A stretch of 64,000 nt of DNA from Melitaea cinxia (GCF_905220565.1 NC_059399.1:17600501-17664500), one strand, 5' to 3'. Shown: positions 1-11,977, counted from the first letter of the stretch. A program made the numbers and translations. The notes: generated by a model not told the origin, from the letters alone.

Positions 1-1110
1 GGTGAAACAGTGGGCAAACGTAAACCTATCTTAATTAAAAAAAAAAAAAGTCTTCACTAATTAAAGTCACAAAAAGTACCAATATACTTATAAATTAAAC
101 AAATATTTTTCATGTTTAAAATAGTACCTATGTGTTGTAACGGATAAACCAGAGTATGTGTAGTTATTTAGCGCAACTCAAAACGATAAGTGACTCCTCC
201 AGGGAATTACATTAACATAAACGGAATTTTAGGTATTTGTACTCTGTTTTAGATAAAAATCTACTCCTAAATATCTTAATATTATGATTTCGTAGACAAT
301 TGATTTTTAATATGTAACTACCAGGCTCACACCACTGTGCTCACATAGGTTTTAAAGGAAATTCAATACAAAGAATATATATATATAAATTGGAACGTAT
401 TTTTTTTGTTTTGATATTAAATGTCAATGATATTAAAATATATGTTAAACGCATCTGTATGAATATCGACTAAATTATTTAAATTATCTTTTAAAAAAAT
501 ATTAGTAATTTCTTGTTAATTTAGATTTAAAAAAATATTTTTTCTAGTTAAGTCGTCCTCGTGACCTCTTCGAACAGGTCAAATTTAAATATGTGTGTTA
601 GAAATCATGTAATGACCTCAAATATAATAAAACTATTAATAAAACGTGACCTTTTCACAAAGATTGTACTTTACGGGTCATCATTATATTATTTTTCTTT
701 TTATTTAACAATAAAAGTCCGACGAAGCAGTATCAAGGAATTAACTGTCATTAAAGAAATAATGGTTCACCTTTAATTTATTAATGGCATGATATCAATA
801 TTTACGATAATTTTTAGCACTATCAAACCTTATAGGGTTGATAAGTGCCACTATTAAATTTTTTCTTTTTGTGATTTACCCTTAACAATTCTATATATGA
901 ATATAGGTAGATATTATATATTCGACCATCAGTAGAATTTGAAAATGACAATCGTTTTTAGTAAAGGTTGATAAATGATACTTTGAGAAAATGATCTTGG
1001 GAGAGTTGCAGATAAGGATCAAGATTAGTTGTTACTAAATATATATATAACAAGCATATTATAAATCATGATACATAATAATAAAGCTTAGTTAAAATAA
1101 GAAAGCTAAG
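1..1110. other. AT-rich DNA, nothing recognised
   Basis: No convincing coding region, RNA gene or repeat family could be recognised. The stretch is dominated by A/T runs and short non-homologous open frames. Confidence 0.6.
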
Positions 1111-1111
1111 A

Positions 1112-1225
1112 TCACAGCTATATAAAACAGTTTTCAAGCAGTGTTGTATTTATGTCGTAAGGTAGCCGGAACTCCTGAGGGGATTGAGAGTAGTGACGGC
1201 AACGGGGCAATGCTAATTTTAGTAA
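1112..1225 (+). mobile_element. SINE-4 fragment, degenerate
   Basis: This matches the middle of SINE-4 as seen at 5108-5362: the TTCAAGCAGTGTTGT block followed by a decayed CTCCTGGGG and GTCGGCAACG region. Both ends are lost and several substitutions are present, so it looks old. Confidence 0.6.
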
Positions 1226-1261
1226 CCGCTTAAAAATAATCGATAATCGATAAAAGATTCT

Positions 1262-1318
1262 GACACAACAATATATACATGACACAACAATATATACATG
1301 ACACGACAATATATATAG
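1262..1318. repeat. Short tandem repeat, 19 bp x 3
   Basis: Three consecutive units of GACACAACAATATATACAT start at 1262, 1281 and 1300. The third has a single A-to-G change and a diverged end. Confidence 0.85.
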
Positions 1319-1417
1319 ATACGTTGACTGATCAAAATTAAATTTTTCTTTATTCACGTAAGCTTCAAAAGCACTTTTCAATAATTATATTACAAATTTT
1401 ATTTACATTTTTTTTTA

Positions 1418-1592
1418 AAGTTATACTTCTTTAAGCGCGTCAGGGAAAACGGACGAGAATAAATTTTTACGATGCGCGCGCACATAATCACGAAAAAATA
1501 ACGACACCCTGAAGTTAGCTAGTCAACGAAGAAGAAGTTAGCAACGTGAAGTTAGCTAGCCGATGAAGTATAACTTCTTACGCGCGTACAAG
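1418..1592. repeat. Possible small MITE
   Basis: Both ends carry a similar motif, TATACTTCTTTAAGCGCG on the left and TATAACTTCTTACGCGCG on the right. GAAGTTAGC is repeated three times between 1512 and 1565. The end motifs recall the TGAAGTAAAACTTCTTTA ends of MITE-I, so it may be a related non-autonomous element. No target-site duplication was found. Confidence 0.35.
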
Positions 1593-1686
1593 TACACATA
1601 CCATTTTTTTAAATTAATTAAATATATAATAAATAAATAATTATCTATAAAATAATTATAGTTGAAACGAAGCTACTATCAATTCT

Positions 1687-1893
1687 TTTTTTTTTATATC
1701 ACTAGGTCGGCAAACAAGCGTACGGCTCACCTGATGGTAAGAGATTACCATAGCTTATAGACACCTGCAACACCAAAAGCATCGCAAGCGCGTTGCCGAT
1801 CCAATCCCCAATCCTCCCAGGAGCTCTGGTCACCTTACTCACCAACAAGAACATAACACTGCTTGAAAACAGTATTATTTTGCTGTGATCGGT
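1687..1893 (-). mobile_element. SINE-4 copy, 5'-truncated
   Basis: Read on the minus strand this runs from the AAGCAGTGTTATG block through the CAGGAGCT and GGCAACGCGCTTGCGATGC blocks to a poly(A) tail (the T run at 1687-1696). The first ~100 bp of the family are missing, as expected for incomplete reverse transcription. Confidence 0.8.
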
Positions 1894-1975
1894 AATCCGG
1901 AAAGTAGATTCTGCAGAGAAGAATCAGCAAGAAAATTCGTAGTTACATTTCAAATTATATAAGTAAGTTTTAAAA
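1891..1975 (-). repeat. Repeat-H fragment (LINE 3' end?)
   Basis: The GTAGATTCTGCAGAGAAGAA block is shared in part with the copies at 20965 and 58240. Only this inner part is present. Confidence 0.35.
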
Positions 1976-2649
1976 AAAAGAGTGGGTAAAACCACATAAA
2001 GCAACTAGTATTCATTAATTTAACAATAGACTCAGCCATTAAAACTTACGATTTATAATCCATCGATCTTCTTTGCGAAATGTACTACAATTGACTTTAG
2101 CTCACGTCGCCTTAAGCGTAGCCGTTATCGTAAGACCCACCAAATATCGGTGTCAAGTATTATGTCATGTTAAATTACGGTCTGGCTTCGTAAATGATAA
2201 AAAGATCTTTGTTTTATTCGTATTATATTAGTGGTCAGACAAGTTACATGTGTCAATAAATACGTAATGTTGTAGGCTTCTTTTATGAAGGGATAAGTTT
2301 AATTTGGTAGATCCACTAATGGTTGGTTAATATGTTCGCACAAGTTTTAGGATTTCTTCTGGAATATTCTAAGTTTTTAACGATGTTGCGATGATATTTG
2401 ACTTGAAAACTCTAACTTTTTAGTTTGGATTAGAACAGCTGTTCGCCATCGATTCAAGCGTTCTAACTAAATAATACCTCATTGGCTTGATTACATATTT
2501 AGTCTTTGAACATTAATTTTATTTAACATTTTTTTTATTTGGCTTAATATAACTGATCTGCGATTTACGCATCTAAGTAAATTTTAATTTTTAAATTAAA
2601 ATTCTATCACAGAGTAATGCTACCAAATATATTGTTTATGAAAATTAAT
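1976..2649. other. No recognised feature
   Basis: Mostly AT-rich. The interval 2100-2190 is slightly more GC-rich but matches no family in this window and shows no coding signal. Confidence 0.6.
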
Positions 2650-2656
2650 TCATGAT

Positions 2657-2994
2657 TTTTTTCATTCATTACAACCTATGCAGTCCACTGCTGGACTTAG
2701 GCCTCCACAAGTTCGCGCCAAAAATAACGTGAACTCATGTGTTTTGCCCATAGTCACCACGCTGGGCAGGCGGGTTGGTGACCGCAGTACTGGCTTTGTC
2801 ACACCGAAGACGCTGCTGCCCGAATTCGGCCTGTGTATTTCAAAGCCAGCAGTTGGATGGTTATCCCGCGATCGATCGGCTTCTTAAGTTCCAAGGTGGT
2901 TGTGGAACCTTGTTATCCCTTAGTCGCCTCTTACGACACCCACGGGAAGAGAGGGGGTGGCTAAATTCTTTAGTGCCGTAGCCACACAGCACAG
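2657..2994 (-). mobile_element. SINE-3 (RTE-tailed), near full length
   Basis: Non-autonomous retroelement of about 330 bp lying on the minus strand. Its 3' end (left) carries the RTE-like tail, GGCCTAAGTCCAGCAGTGGACTG in two parts, as in the C-terminal codons of the RTE fragments at 35560 and 60530. Its 5' end (right) reads TGCTGTGTGGCTACGGCAC. A 7-bp direct repeat TCATGAT flanks it at 2650-2656 and 2995-3001, a likely target-site duplication. Open frames inside it are not genes. Confidence 0.8.
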
Positions 2995-3001
2995 TCATGA
3001 T

Positions 3002-3813
3002 AAAGAGTTATAAATACTGTATTTTTCTTTTTTGCTTTACAATAAAAGTTTAGAAATTTCCCTCTTCTTCTATTTTCTCCTTCTTCATAGGAGAAACATG
3101 GAAGGTTTTGTAGTAGAGATTCGTACAAAGCAAAACCCTCATCCATATTTTACTTATGATCTGGAAAATTCTTCCATGTGCTTTGAAACTTAACATAACA
3201 ATTTCTCATTATCTTCTATCTATTCTTAACATCTACCAAAAAAAATTCATCACCCTTTTTATATAAAAACTTTAAAATACTTTAAGATATCCACAAAAGT
3301 ATAATACACGGTAAAGTATCAGTAATTCTGTAAAACGCAGTGAATAAGAGACAACGATGTCATGTGCCATAAATGGTCAGTTGGCCCAGCGGAGTTACTC
3401 AATGCAAGTTGACGGAATTAAAGACGCCGACGACAGGACAACCGAGTAAATTGATTTTTTTTATGTAACTGAACTTGGCCTCGTTTATTATGTTCGTATG
3501 GTGTATGCTTATTTTAATAGGGTTTTCCCAATCAATAGGCTTTGCTATGATACTTTTTTTTGAAGTGAAAGTTCTTTAGGAGCATGAGGGTAATTTTTTT
3601 ACGGATGAAACGGCAACGTTTTCATGAAACGGCAACGTTTTTGTCGATGGCGCTGGAACGGAAATCTAAAGCTTTATATTTGTATAAATATGAACGAGAC
3701 TTAAAAATTAGTTTGCCAAAGAAGTTTCACTTCTGACGTGTGTACTTTGTACGCACGTACTTTTTTTATTCTATAAAGGCGTTATGTTACAAATAGTTAA
3801 TACTTATGTTTTC
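3002..3813. other. No recognised gene; small duplicated motif
   Basis: AT-rich unique sequence. The only structure noted is a duplicated TGAAACGGCAACGTTTT at about 3606-3642. Confidence 0.55.
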
Positions 3814-3825
3814 TTCACCAACCCG

Positions 3826-3944
3826 CCTGCCCACTGTGGTGACTATGGGCAAAGCACATGAGATTACGCCATTTTTTGGCACGAACTTGTGGAGGCCTAT
3901 GTCCAGCAGTAGACTGTAATAGGCTGAAATGATGATGATGATGA
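3826..3944 (+). mobile_element. SINE-3, strongly 5'-truncated
   Basis: Only the 3' ~120 bp of SINE-3 is present, from ACCCGCCTGCCCAC through the RTE-like tail to a short (GAT)n run. An imperfect 12-bp duplication, TTATGTTTTCTT at 3814-3825 and TTATGTATTCTT at 3945-3956, flanks it. Truncation plus duplication fits target-primed reverse transcription. Confidence 0.8.
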
Positions 3945-3956
3945 TTATGTATTCTT

Positions 3957-5105
3957 ATATCTCTTGATAATTGTACTAACATCCTATTTATATACCTTTT
4001 TATGTGAATTAATTAACAAACATTACAAACATTATACATCTGTGAAACTAAATTAATTTCACGATTTTATTTTCACACGATTTCATTTATTTATAATGAA
4101 AGCAATTTAGACAATCATTCTAATTTACTACGATTTGATTGGACAACAGTTGTGCTAATTAACAGTGGTGAGTCACTATTTTCTTAACGCGAAAAGGCTA
4201 TAAATTATGTATAAGCATATGCTAATAAAATATTGTCTAATTGCATTCAAGTGACAATCCAGTTTGTTTATTTACATGAATTATTAAACTTATTGCGATA
4301 AAATCTTTGAATATTCAATAAGTAATTTGCTGCGTCTCCGCTTTACTTATTTCAGTAAACATATCTCAAAGGTTTAACTTAAAATATATTTTACTCTCGT
4401 AGACTGAAGGTTCATTTCCATTCTTCGCTTTAAGTTGTACTTATCAAATTGACACATATTATTTCGCCAATGTCATGTGGGATGGTGAAGGTACAGTGAA
4501 AACTTTTTGTAAGCTTTAATTGTAAGGTCTTTTGAAATATCAATCACATCTATCTTTGATAGAGGAAGTGAAACCGATAGATACAGAAAAAAAGACAAAA
4601 TAATACATAGAAAATGCTCATTGAATGTTATCATCCAATCTAGGCTACAGCTAGCAAGGAAGGGAATCCAAGTGTCACGGGGACTTATCACTTCAATGTT
4701 CACATACAATTAATAAAAATATAAATTACATTTTTTTTTTGAAAACTAGAAGACATGCGTTCATTTACATTGTTACACCAAAAATACTCTCATATATACC
4801 TGTGGTTACACACACAATGATACTATATCTATACGTATACATACATATACAAGTTTGACGCACTTAGTACAAGTTGACAAGATGATTTGTAGCGACTATA
4901 TCCTAGTAAAATCTCAACTGTCAGCAGCCGCAAATTGACCTTTGACACTTTCAAAGCCCACAAAGAGATCGTAAATTACTTAATTCGAGAAGGTCGAGTC
5001 AGAATGTCTCAGATTCATCGGGAAAATCTTATGTCCAATTTTTTTTTATGAAGAAATAATTATGATTTTACTACATTGTAACGAAATGAAATTATTAGAT
5101 AACTT
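3957..5105. other. No recognised feature
   Basis: AT-rich. The minus-strand open frame at 4473-4709 has no recognisable motif and ordinary non-coding composition. Confidence 0.55.
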
Positions 5106-5107
5106 AT

Positions 5108-5362
5108 TTAACTGAGGTGGGTACAGCTGGAAATATTCTGGTCAAAGTTTGGAGCAGTTTGACTGGGGAAGTACCTTACAGAAGATCACAGATAAATAAC
5201 AACGTTTTCAAGCAGTGTTGTATTCCTGTTGGTAAGTAAAGTGACCAGTGCTCCTGGGGAATATTGGGATAGGGTCGGCAACGCGTTTGCGATGCTTCTG
5301 GTGTTGCAGGCGTTCATAAGCTACGGTAATCACTTACCATCATGTGAGTACCTAGTTTTTTT
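5108..5362 (+). mobile_element. SINE-4, near full length
   Basis: Runs from the family's 5' motif TTAACTGAGGTGGG through the GCAGTGTTGTATTCCTGTTG, GGGTCGGCAACGCG and GATGCTTCTGGTGTTGCAGG blocks to CTACGGTAATC and a T/A-rich end. The 5' boundary agrees with the copies at 36511 and 60985. No clear pol III B box was found, so the origin of the head is unknown. The family is very common in this window. Confidence 0.8.
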
Positions 5363-5675
5363 TATTTGAAAAGATTAAGGTTTCATTTCTCAATATAAAA
5401 TCTCGTTATGATGATGATTTATCAGTTTTGTAACTGACTCGTTAACTAACTATAAATTTTTGTAGATCAGGTTTTTTTATAAGGATTTAGATATTGCACT
5501 TTTCTTTGTGAAGAATCTTTTTACTCTTAAGTAAAATATTTTTTTTAAGTCAGTCCATAAATTATTATTATTATTAATAAGCATTTTCCACAAAATACAA
5601 CCAATTTAGATTTTAACTACTTCACACACATACGATGTAAGGATTAATACAATCAAATTAAAATTATATAAACAT
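5363..5675. other. No recognised feature
   Basis: AT-rich sequence with no repeat family or coding signal recognised. Confidence 0.5.
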
Positions 5676-5872
5676 ACTAGCTGACCTGGCGAACTTCGTA
5701 TCACCTTATTTTTTTCTGAAATATAATAATAACATAATATATCAAAATAACATATAGCCTATCTTTTAAGTTGGATCAAACTGCACACGGTGTGCAAATT
5801 TGACTAAAATCGGTTAAGTAGTTTAGGAGTCCATTGAGGACAAACATTGTGACACGAGATTTATATATATTA
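5676..5872 (-). mobile_element. Non-autonomous Helitron-like element
   Basis: Minus-strand reading ends in CAGCTAGT, the CTAGT terminus typical of lepidopteran Helitrons, and begins near TATATATAAATCTCGTGTCAC. It has no coding capacity. The GC-rich hairpin before the terminus is decayed. Confidence 0.55.
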
Positions 5873-6164
5873 AGATTATTCTACATTCGTTTTCTAAGGT
5901 AACTGTAGGTTGTAAACACTTAAATGGTTAACAGAAATAAAAATCCAATTATATCCCCTAGATTAATTTGCTTTTAATCGTAATTGTATTTTTAATTATT
6001 TCATCACTTACGTACGTGAGTTAACCACGCAGTTAATATTCAAGAGGCACTGTGGTCTTGCCATCCGCATCTATGACGGTAATATTAAGTTTGAAAAGAT
6101 GCTTGTTCACTGGTTTTGTTTGGATGCTGGACATCTCAATGCCAATCCGGTGATCTTAATCATT

Positions 6165-6600
6165 ACATAGTATAAAAAGAAGTCGCTTCCAGATGTCTGT
6201 ATGTTAGATATTTAAAACTACCCAACGGATTTTGATGCGGTTTCCTTTAGTAAATAGAGTGACTCCAGAGGAAGGTTTATATGTATTATACATGCATAAT
6301 ATAGTAGAAGAACACTGATTGTTTAAGAGGTTTTGATATTGTTTGCGCTTACAGCGCAAATATTTTTATAATGTACATAAGAAGTACACTAACTTGTCGG
6401 TAAGGGATAAGTATACTTGTAGAAATGGATAAAAAATTATATAAATTTATATGTGTAAGTTTGTGTGTATATCTGTGTGCGTGTATGAGTGTAGGTAAGT
6501 GTATGTATACATAAGAAAACTGGAAATTATTATTCAATGCAAACGAACAAACAATCAAATCTTTCGTCTATATAATATTAGTATAGATTTTAGATTATTA
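6165..6600. mobile_element. Helitron-derived ends, degenerate
   Basis: The left part (from about 6168) resembles a Helitron-like 5' end, with AACGGATTTTGATGCGG. The right part (6570-6597) carries TATAATATTAGTATAGAT, the reverse of the common 5' terminus. The middle is not recognised. Probably two opposed remnants rather than one element. Confidence 0.45.
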
Positions 6601-7147
6601 TTCAATACTTTGATATTTTATTTAAAGAAATACTTTGTTGTATTATTATTAAATTAATTTATATTTATTATTGAGCAAAAGCATTAACAGAACTGTGAAT
6701 GCGTTATTAATACTATATATGGAAGCTGTTAATGTCAATCCTAGATCTCACAAAGTACCTAAGAATGCCAACATGATGCCTACGTTTCGAAATAGCCTTC
6801 AGCGGAGATCTGTTTTAATGATTTTCATTCCCATAACATCTTTATAAACATACGTATTTAACAAGAACGATAATTATATCTGTATTTCTCATTTTAATCA
6901 TCATAATAAGCATGAAATTTATATTTCTGTGAGTCACCGTGATATTAATAATTAGCTTTGTCTTTGTTTCTATTTGTGATTTGAAACGGTATGACCTGTT
7001 TTCTCGGTTGCTGACTATAGCTTATAAGTTACTGATATGATTTATCAGCACGAACACACAACACAATACAACCTAGCAGGGCTTATTTTATCTCAAGACA
7101 CTAGAACTTTAGGGTTTTATGGATTGCGAATAAAAATATCTGATGAA
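6601..7147. other. No recognised feature
   Basis: AT-rich, with no repeat or coding signal recognised. Confidence 0.5.
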
Positions 7148-7372
7148 ATGACGTTGGCGCAGCGGTCACAGTACTGACTGTTGCGCTGGCGGTCGCGGGC
7201 TCGATCCTCGCTCACGACAGATATTTGTATTGGCCATATAGATGTTTGTCGTTGTCTGGGTGTTTGTGCGTGTATTGTGTGTTTCCGGATGGGGTTCCAG
7301 ACCCACTACACAGGAGAAAATCCTACTGTTAAGTGTGAAGCGTTTGTTTATTTATTTAAGCGTTTTAATTGA
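7148..7372 (+). mobile_element. SINE-2, tRNA-derived, near full length
   Basis: tRNA-like head with an A box TGGCGCAGCGG (7155-7165) and a B box GGCTCGATCCT (7198-7208). The next ~90 bp are shared with SINE-5. The 3' part differs: TACACAGGAGAAAATCC, then a (TTTA)n tail. The open frames across it are not genes. Being tRNA-like, it could be miscalled as a tRNA gene, but it cannot fold a complete cloverleaf. Confidence 0.8.
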
Positions 7373-7816
7373 GTTATTTAGATATACATTTTTGCAAGTA
7401 ATAAAATATTATATCGAAGAGGAGATACTTTGTTAACTTACAATAATCTTAGGAACTGTCGATATTGGTGAGGATACACTACACACCTTAGGTAGTAAAA
7501 AAATCTTAATACAACTCATGGAGCGGTTGGAATAACTAAACGAATTAACAATATAAATATCAAAATTACACACGAATATAACAAAAATTTAAATTAAGAA
7601 TCTATTAACCACATTTGTGCTGCTTAACACGAGCACAACAAATAAACACATCAGCATGTATACAAAAATAATACATACACACATGTAAATTGATTTAAAA
7701 CTGCGAAATTATAATTTTATATAAGCGAGTCACACAGTCAAGTCTGTGTTGGCATTTAAATAATCAAAGGATCCAAGATTATATAATAGACTATCGTATG
7801 CACGTGATTATTATCT
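7373..7816. other. No recognised feature
   Basis: AT-rich spacer with no repeat or coding signal recognised. Confidence 0.5.
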
Positions 7817-8098
7817 ACTAGTGGTCGCCCAGCGGTCGAAAGTCGACCATAATTAATATATATGTATGTATGTATATTATTGTATATGTATGTGTGTATA
7901 TCAAATACATGGTAGTGTGTGTAATGTTTCTTTTATTGGTTTAATGCATTTTTATGCACAATTTTAAAACAATATTATAGCATTCTGCACCCCTTCCTAC
8001 ATAAACTATAAAGTGTACGAAATTTCACACTCCTCCGTCCGCGCAATGTTCTTAAAAAGGGGTACAAAGTTTTTGCATCACGTCATTAATATATAAAT
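7817..8098 (-). mobile_element. Helitron-like element, second subfamily
   Basis: Minus-strand reading ends in GGTCGACTTTCGACCGCTGG then GCGACCACTAGT: a hairpin directly before the CTAGT terminus. The same ~280-330 bp subfamily recurs at 28742-29066 and 34882-35214. A TATG microsatellite (7860-7900) lies inside. Non-coding. Confidence 0.65.
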
Positions 8099-9340
8099 TC
8101 TCTCAAATCGAATTGTTGATATGGATTTCAAAAGAATAAAAGAACAAACAAAACAAGATTAGAAAGATGTGGATTTCTTAACAGCTTATTAAGATTTCAA
8201 CATTAATCTCGTCTCCAATTAAGGAGAAATCTGTAAGTTTAGAGAAGGACTTTTAAATATGTGGACGTAAATATCCAATAATGTACAAGTAAAATTAGGC
8301 TTTAGATCCAATCTGTCTGTTCGATTGGAAAAGGCTGGTACCGCACAGCTCGGGAATACTTTGGTTTTTTTTATAAATTAATCATCATAATTAATATTTA
8401 AATTTAGAATGTTATTAGATCGTATTTCGATCATTCAATTCATTCGAACCATATTTCAGTTAGAAAATAAGAAAAAATCTTAAATCTCTTATGGTTATGG
8501 ATATCGCTTATCAGTAAAAATTAAATAAAAAACAATTTGATAGTTTTTGCTTCATTGTCATTGATCGTCACTATTTAGTTAAAAAAAAAAGAATATATTG
8601 ATTTCTGAACGCCACCTTTAGGGTCTGTAGATAAGTGTATAGTAGCTGGTACAGCGCCCTCTACCTTTCGTTTTCGCTCCCGTTTGCTTGAGCCTCGTCA
8701 ACATACTGATGGTATATCCGTTAAAAAATCAGCATCAGTACCTACCGTCTTTACGCACGTAATACAAAATAGTTGAATTATAAGTATACTGTTGTAAAAC
8801 AGTAAGTAAAAACAATATAATAGTCTAGAGGTGGAATCCTAAATGAGTTTTGTACATTTAAATCAAGAGAATTAAAAATATTGGTAAAAATCGTAAATCG
8901 TACAGACTTAAAAGTTTTTTATCAAGCCATTTAAATAAATATAGTACCAAAACTTATGAAGATTGCCACAAATAAATAAAAATTAGATTTAATTAAAAAC
9001 CAACAAAAATAATTAAGAAATCAATTCCGCTAATCTTAGTTACATGAGATATATCTATATTTTTAGATTAATACAAATCTTTTATTACAAAGAATTATAC
9101 ATTGGAGCGGATACGACCAGATCATCGAATTCCGTGTATTATAGTATTATAAACCAAAGCTGGTTTGACGAAATTATTTTAGCCTTGACCGAAGTTGTAA
9201 AAATGCTGTTAATGCTACGACAGTCATATTGTGCTTAACCTAAGTTCATTAGAAGTAAGAGAACTCATGGAGGATAGCAAATTGAAAATAAATTTAATCT
9301 TTAAAATACTGTAATATTATAGGAAGATATCTCCTGGGGA
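8099..9340. other. No recognised feature
   Basis: AT-rich. The interval 8640-8770 is less AT-rich but matches nothing else in the window. The frame at 9044-9238 has no recognisable motif. Confidence 0.5.
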
Positions 9341-9344
9341 AGCG

Positions 9345-9415
9345 GTGTATTGTTACTTGACAGCGAGGGTATAGCTCACCAATGCGTTTGTGATGCTCCT
9401 GGTGGGTTGCTTGCT
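9345..9415 (+). mobile_element. SINE-4 fragment, degenerate
   Basis: Keeps decayed versions of the AATGCGTTTGTGATGCTCCT block. The ends are missing. Confidence 0.4.
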
Positions 9416-9439
9416 TATTTGTCGCCTTAGTGATAATAA

Positions 9440-9605
9440 AAACGTTTTGCAGTCCCATTAAAATTTGATCGAGATCGAATGACTTATTTTTGAGTAATCT
9501 TTGATAACGCGTATTTGCTTGACAATTTTGTCGTCCACTTACTTCGTATTACTTGTCGAGGTAATTGAAGTCGATTTTTTTTCGAGCAAATACTATTTCT
9601 ATACA
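9440..9605 (-). repeat. Repeat-G, partial
   Basis: Reverse match to the first ~160 bp of the copy at 22825, including GATTACTCAAAAATAAG-like and ATTACATCGAC-like blocks. The ACCGACTTC-type end is decayed to ATCGACTTC. Confidence 0.6.
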
Positions 9606-10700
9606 TCTTTTTTTGTAGATAATTTTGTTGATACAATCGATATTATTAACAATTGAAAAGTTTATATTTAATTATTGTTTTTTATTAACACTTTATTTTA
9701 ATATGTACGATTTTTATTTTTGTGTTACCCACACATTAGGAATTCTAAACATTTTTGAATATCATATCAAAAATTTAAAAAAACTTTATTTTAATTTTTT
9801 TATAAAATAAAAAAACAAAAATATAAAAACAAATGCAACGAGTATTATTTATAAAAAGAGTTATAAACTCATTAATAACTACATTGAAGATTATTTAATA
9901 AACTTAATCTATTATAGCAACGTATCATTAACTAGTCTCATGTTACACTTTGTTTCATTCAAGTAGGCTTAAAGCCGCTTTTAAGCAAAATTGTACTAAG
10001 TTTATTTAGTATTAAATATGATTAGAACCTCATTCCTTAGTTTGACTTTCAGCTAAACATTTTTAGCAAGTTACATTTAAATAATTACTGAGATAAAAAA
10101 AAAAACATCAATCAATTTTGTAATCAAATCACTAATTTATTTCAAAAAATTTGTTAACAATATGACGCAATTAAAACAACCACTTCATTAAAAGTAAACA
10201 CTCGAAAATGTGACTTACTCCTATAAACTTTAAGTTGTTTTTTACTCAACACGGATATCGCTGAATCCGTGTTTTTCTTCCTTATAACACTCTTCAGCTC
10301 ACTCCGACATATTTACTCTTATCTTAGAAGATCAATTGATGTCACTCTTAATATGTGCATGTTAATTTATGTTTTAGATTAGAGGTTATAAGGGCGAAAG
10401 TCGTGTGAATATTTTAGACATGTTAGCGCAAGATTTTTCTCGCTATTGTGTATCCCCGTTGACATTGAAATAAATGAATAATTTGTCATATTAATACGTT
10501 AATTACGAATTTAGGTGTTATGGGTTTGGTGTTAAGAGCTATCAAGTGTAATTGTGGTTGTTAAGTGTTGAATGTTTTGGTATTGTGCACTTCGGTGGTC
10601 TTGCGGATATCCTGGTTGTAAGAGATTAATAAAATTGTATATTTCGTTGTTCAAGATTACGATGTGTTGTAGTGATTTGTCAATAGTCTTTTTGTTTGAG
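9606..10700. other. No recognised gene; one short shared sequence
   Basis: Very AT-rich. A ~38-bp block around 9718-9756, containing GTGTTACCCACACATTAGG, recurs at about 61765-61805. Nothing else was recognised. Confidence 0.5.
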
Positions 10701-10705
10701 AATTT

Positions 10706-11123
10706 TATAATAAAATTTGATATTGACTTTTTTTGATTTACATCAAGAAGGATATATCTTCTTATATATAAAACTAATATTATAAAGAGGTAAAGTTTCT
10801 AACTTTGTTCGTTTGTAGGGGGTAATTTTCGCAAATATTGATCAAATCATGAAACTTCTTTCACTAACAGAAAGCTACACTATTCATTAGTGATATAGGC
10901 TATATTTTATTTTTATTGAACAAAAAATTCAGTGAAAATAATAGTAGATGTAAATCAAGCCGGAAAAATGCGAGCGAGATGAAAACCTTACCGTATATTT
11001 GCATCACAAAGATAATAATTAGCGCCCAACGAAGTGGGCACGGGTCGGCTAGTTGTATAATAAAATTTGATATTGACTTTTTTAGATTTACATAAAGAAG
11101 GATATTTCTTCTTATATATAAAA
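10706..11123 (+). repeat. 68-bp direct repeats 350 bp apart
   Basis: Positions 10706-10773 and 11056-11123 are nearly identical (about four mismatches, no gaps, offset exactly 350). They contain TATAATAAAATTTGATATTG. The space between them is filled by the Helitron-like element at 10771-11053, and a second Helitron-like element follows directly. Confidence 0.85.
10771..11053 (+). mobile_element. Helitron-like element between direct repeats
   Basis: Begins near AAACTAATATTATAAAGAGG and ends GGGTCGGCTAGT, with CTAGT at 11049-11053. A GC-richer stretch precedes the terminus. It has no coding capacity; the minus-strand open frame across it is not conserved. Confidence 0.6.
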
Positions 11124-11313
11124 TTCTCGTGTCACAATGTTCGTTACCATACTCGTCCGAAACGGCTGAACCGATTTTTATGAAATTTTGTGTGCATATC
11201 GGGTAGGTCTGAGAGTCAGCCAACATCTATTTTTCTTACCCCTAAGTTATAGGGGAGGGATTAAGGGGGTTAATGACATATATGGCAAAACAACGTTTAC
11301 GGGGTCAGCTAGT
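11113..11313 (+). mobile_element. Helitron-like element, third subfamily
   Basis: Starts TATATAAAATTCTCGTGTCAC and ends GGGTCAGCTAGT. The body contains CCGATTTTTATGAAATTTTG and CAACATCTATTTTTC, shared with 32050-32364, 54092-54404 and 57545-57748. The copy is short (about 200 bp) and non-coding. Confidence 0.65.
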
Positions 11314-11730
11314 ATACATATAATAACGTATATTTTCTTGATCAAACGGTATTTGGCTTTGTCTATTATATATGTTTATGTTAATTGAGATGTTTTTTTT
11401 TTTGTTAAAAATGTTTTTTACGGATTATAAAGGGAATTACAATAACATTTTTGTTAATCTATCATACGTACAAAATGTTAATAAAACAAAAAAAAAATCT
11501 ATAGCTCTATCTATAGCGTTTTTTAAATGCTAATTTAAATTCCAATCAAATATACGTATAAATCATAGAAATAAGTCAAGTCAAGGATGTTCATCTTGTC
11601 TATTTTTTTCTCTCTATTTTTTCTTTATTATATTGTTAGAAATAGAATCATAAGCCACTAAAATGATATTTTCGATATAAACCTATACCTATAGTCCTAT
11701 ACCTAACTATGAAAACTTTATGAGATAATT
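11314..11730. other. No recognised feature
   Basis: AT-rich spacer with nothing recognised. Confidence 0.5.
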
Positions 11731-11977
11731 GTGTTTGTTCGCAAACGAAACATACCGTCTTCAATTACATTGATAAGTAATACAACGTAGTTCGACAAAC
11801 AAATAGTCAAGTTAATACTTGCCGGAGCTAGATTTAATTTAAATGGGACCAAATGACATGTACCACCTTTTGATTAATAAATAATCATAGAAATTTGTCT
11901 TCCCAGTAAAAAGTTCTGAGGTAACATACATAAAAAAAAAATCGAATCGAGATCCTTCTTTTTTCAAATGTTAAAAA
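11731..11977 (+). repeat. Repeat-G, internally deleted
   Basis: Carries the first part (GTTCGCAAACGAAACATACC, then the decayed ACCGTCTTCAATTACATTGA) and the last part (AAAAGTTCTGAGGTAACATA) of Repeat-G, but none of the 142-bp internal units seen at 23011-23295. Confidence 0.65.

Noticed and set aside
1687..1893. Assigning SINE-4 to a named published butterfly SINE
   Set aside because: The abundance and size are suggestive, but I cannot compare with the published consensus here, so no name is given.
2678..2981. Overlapping 60-110-aa frames here and at 15605, 34572, 37918 and 42790
   Set aside because: All lie within SINE-3 copies. The similarity between the peptides reflects the repeat, not a gene family.
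7148..7215. tRNA gene, here and at 12228, 12935, 29391, 36243, 40393, 46560 and 58800
   Set aside because: A and B boxes are present but the sequences are heads of longer dispersed repeats and do not close a full cloverleaf.
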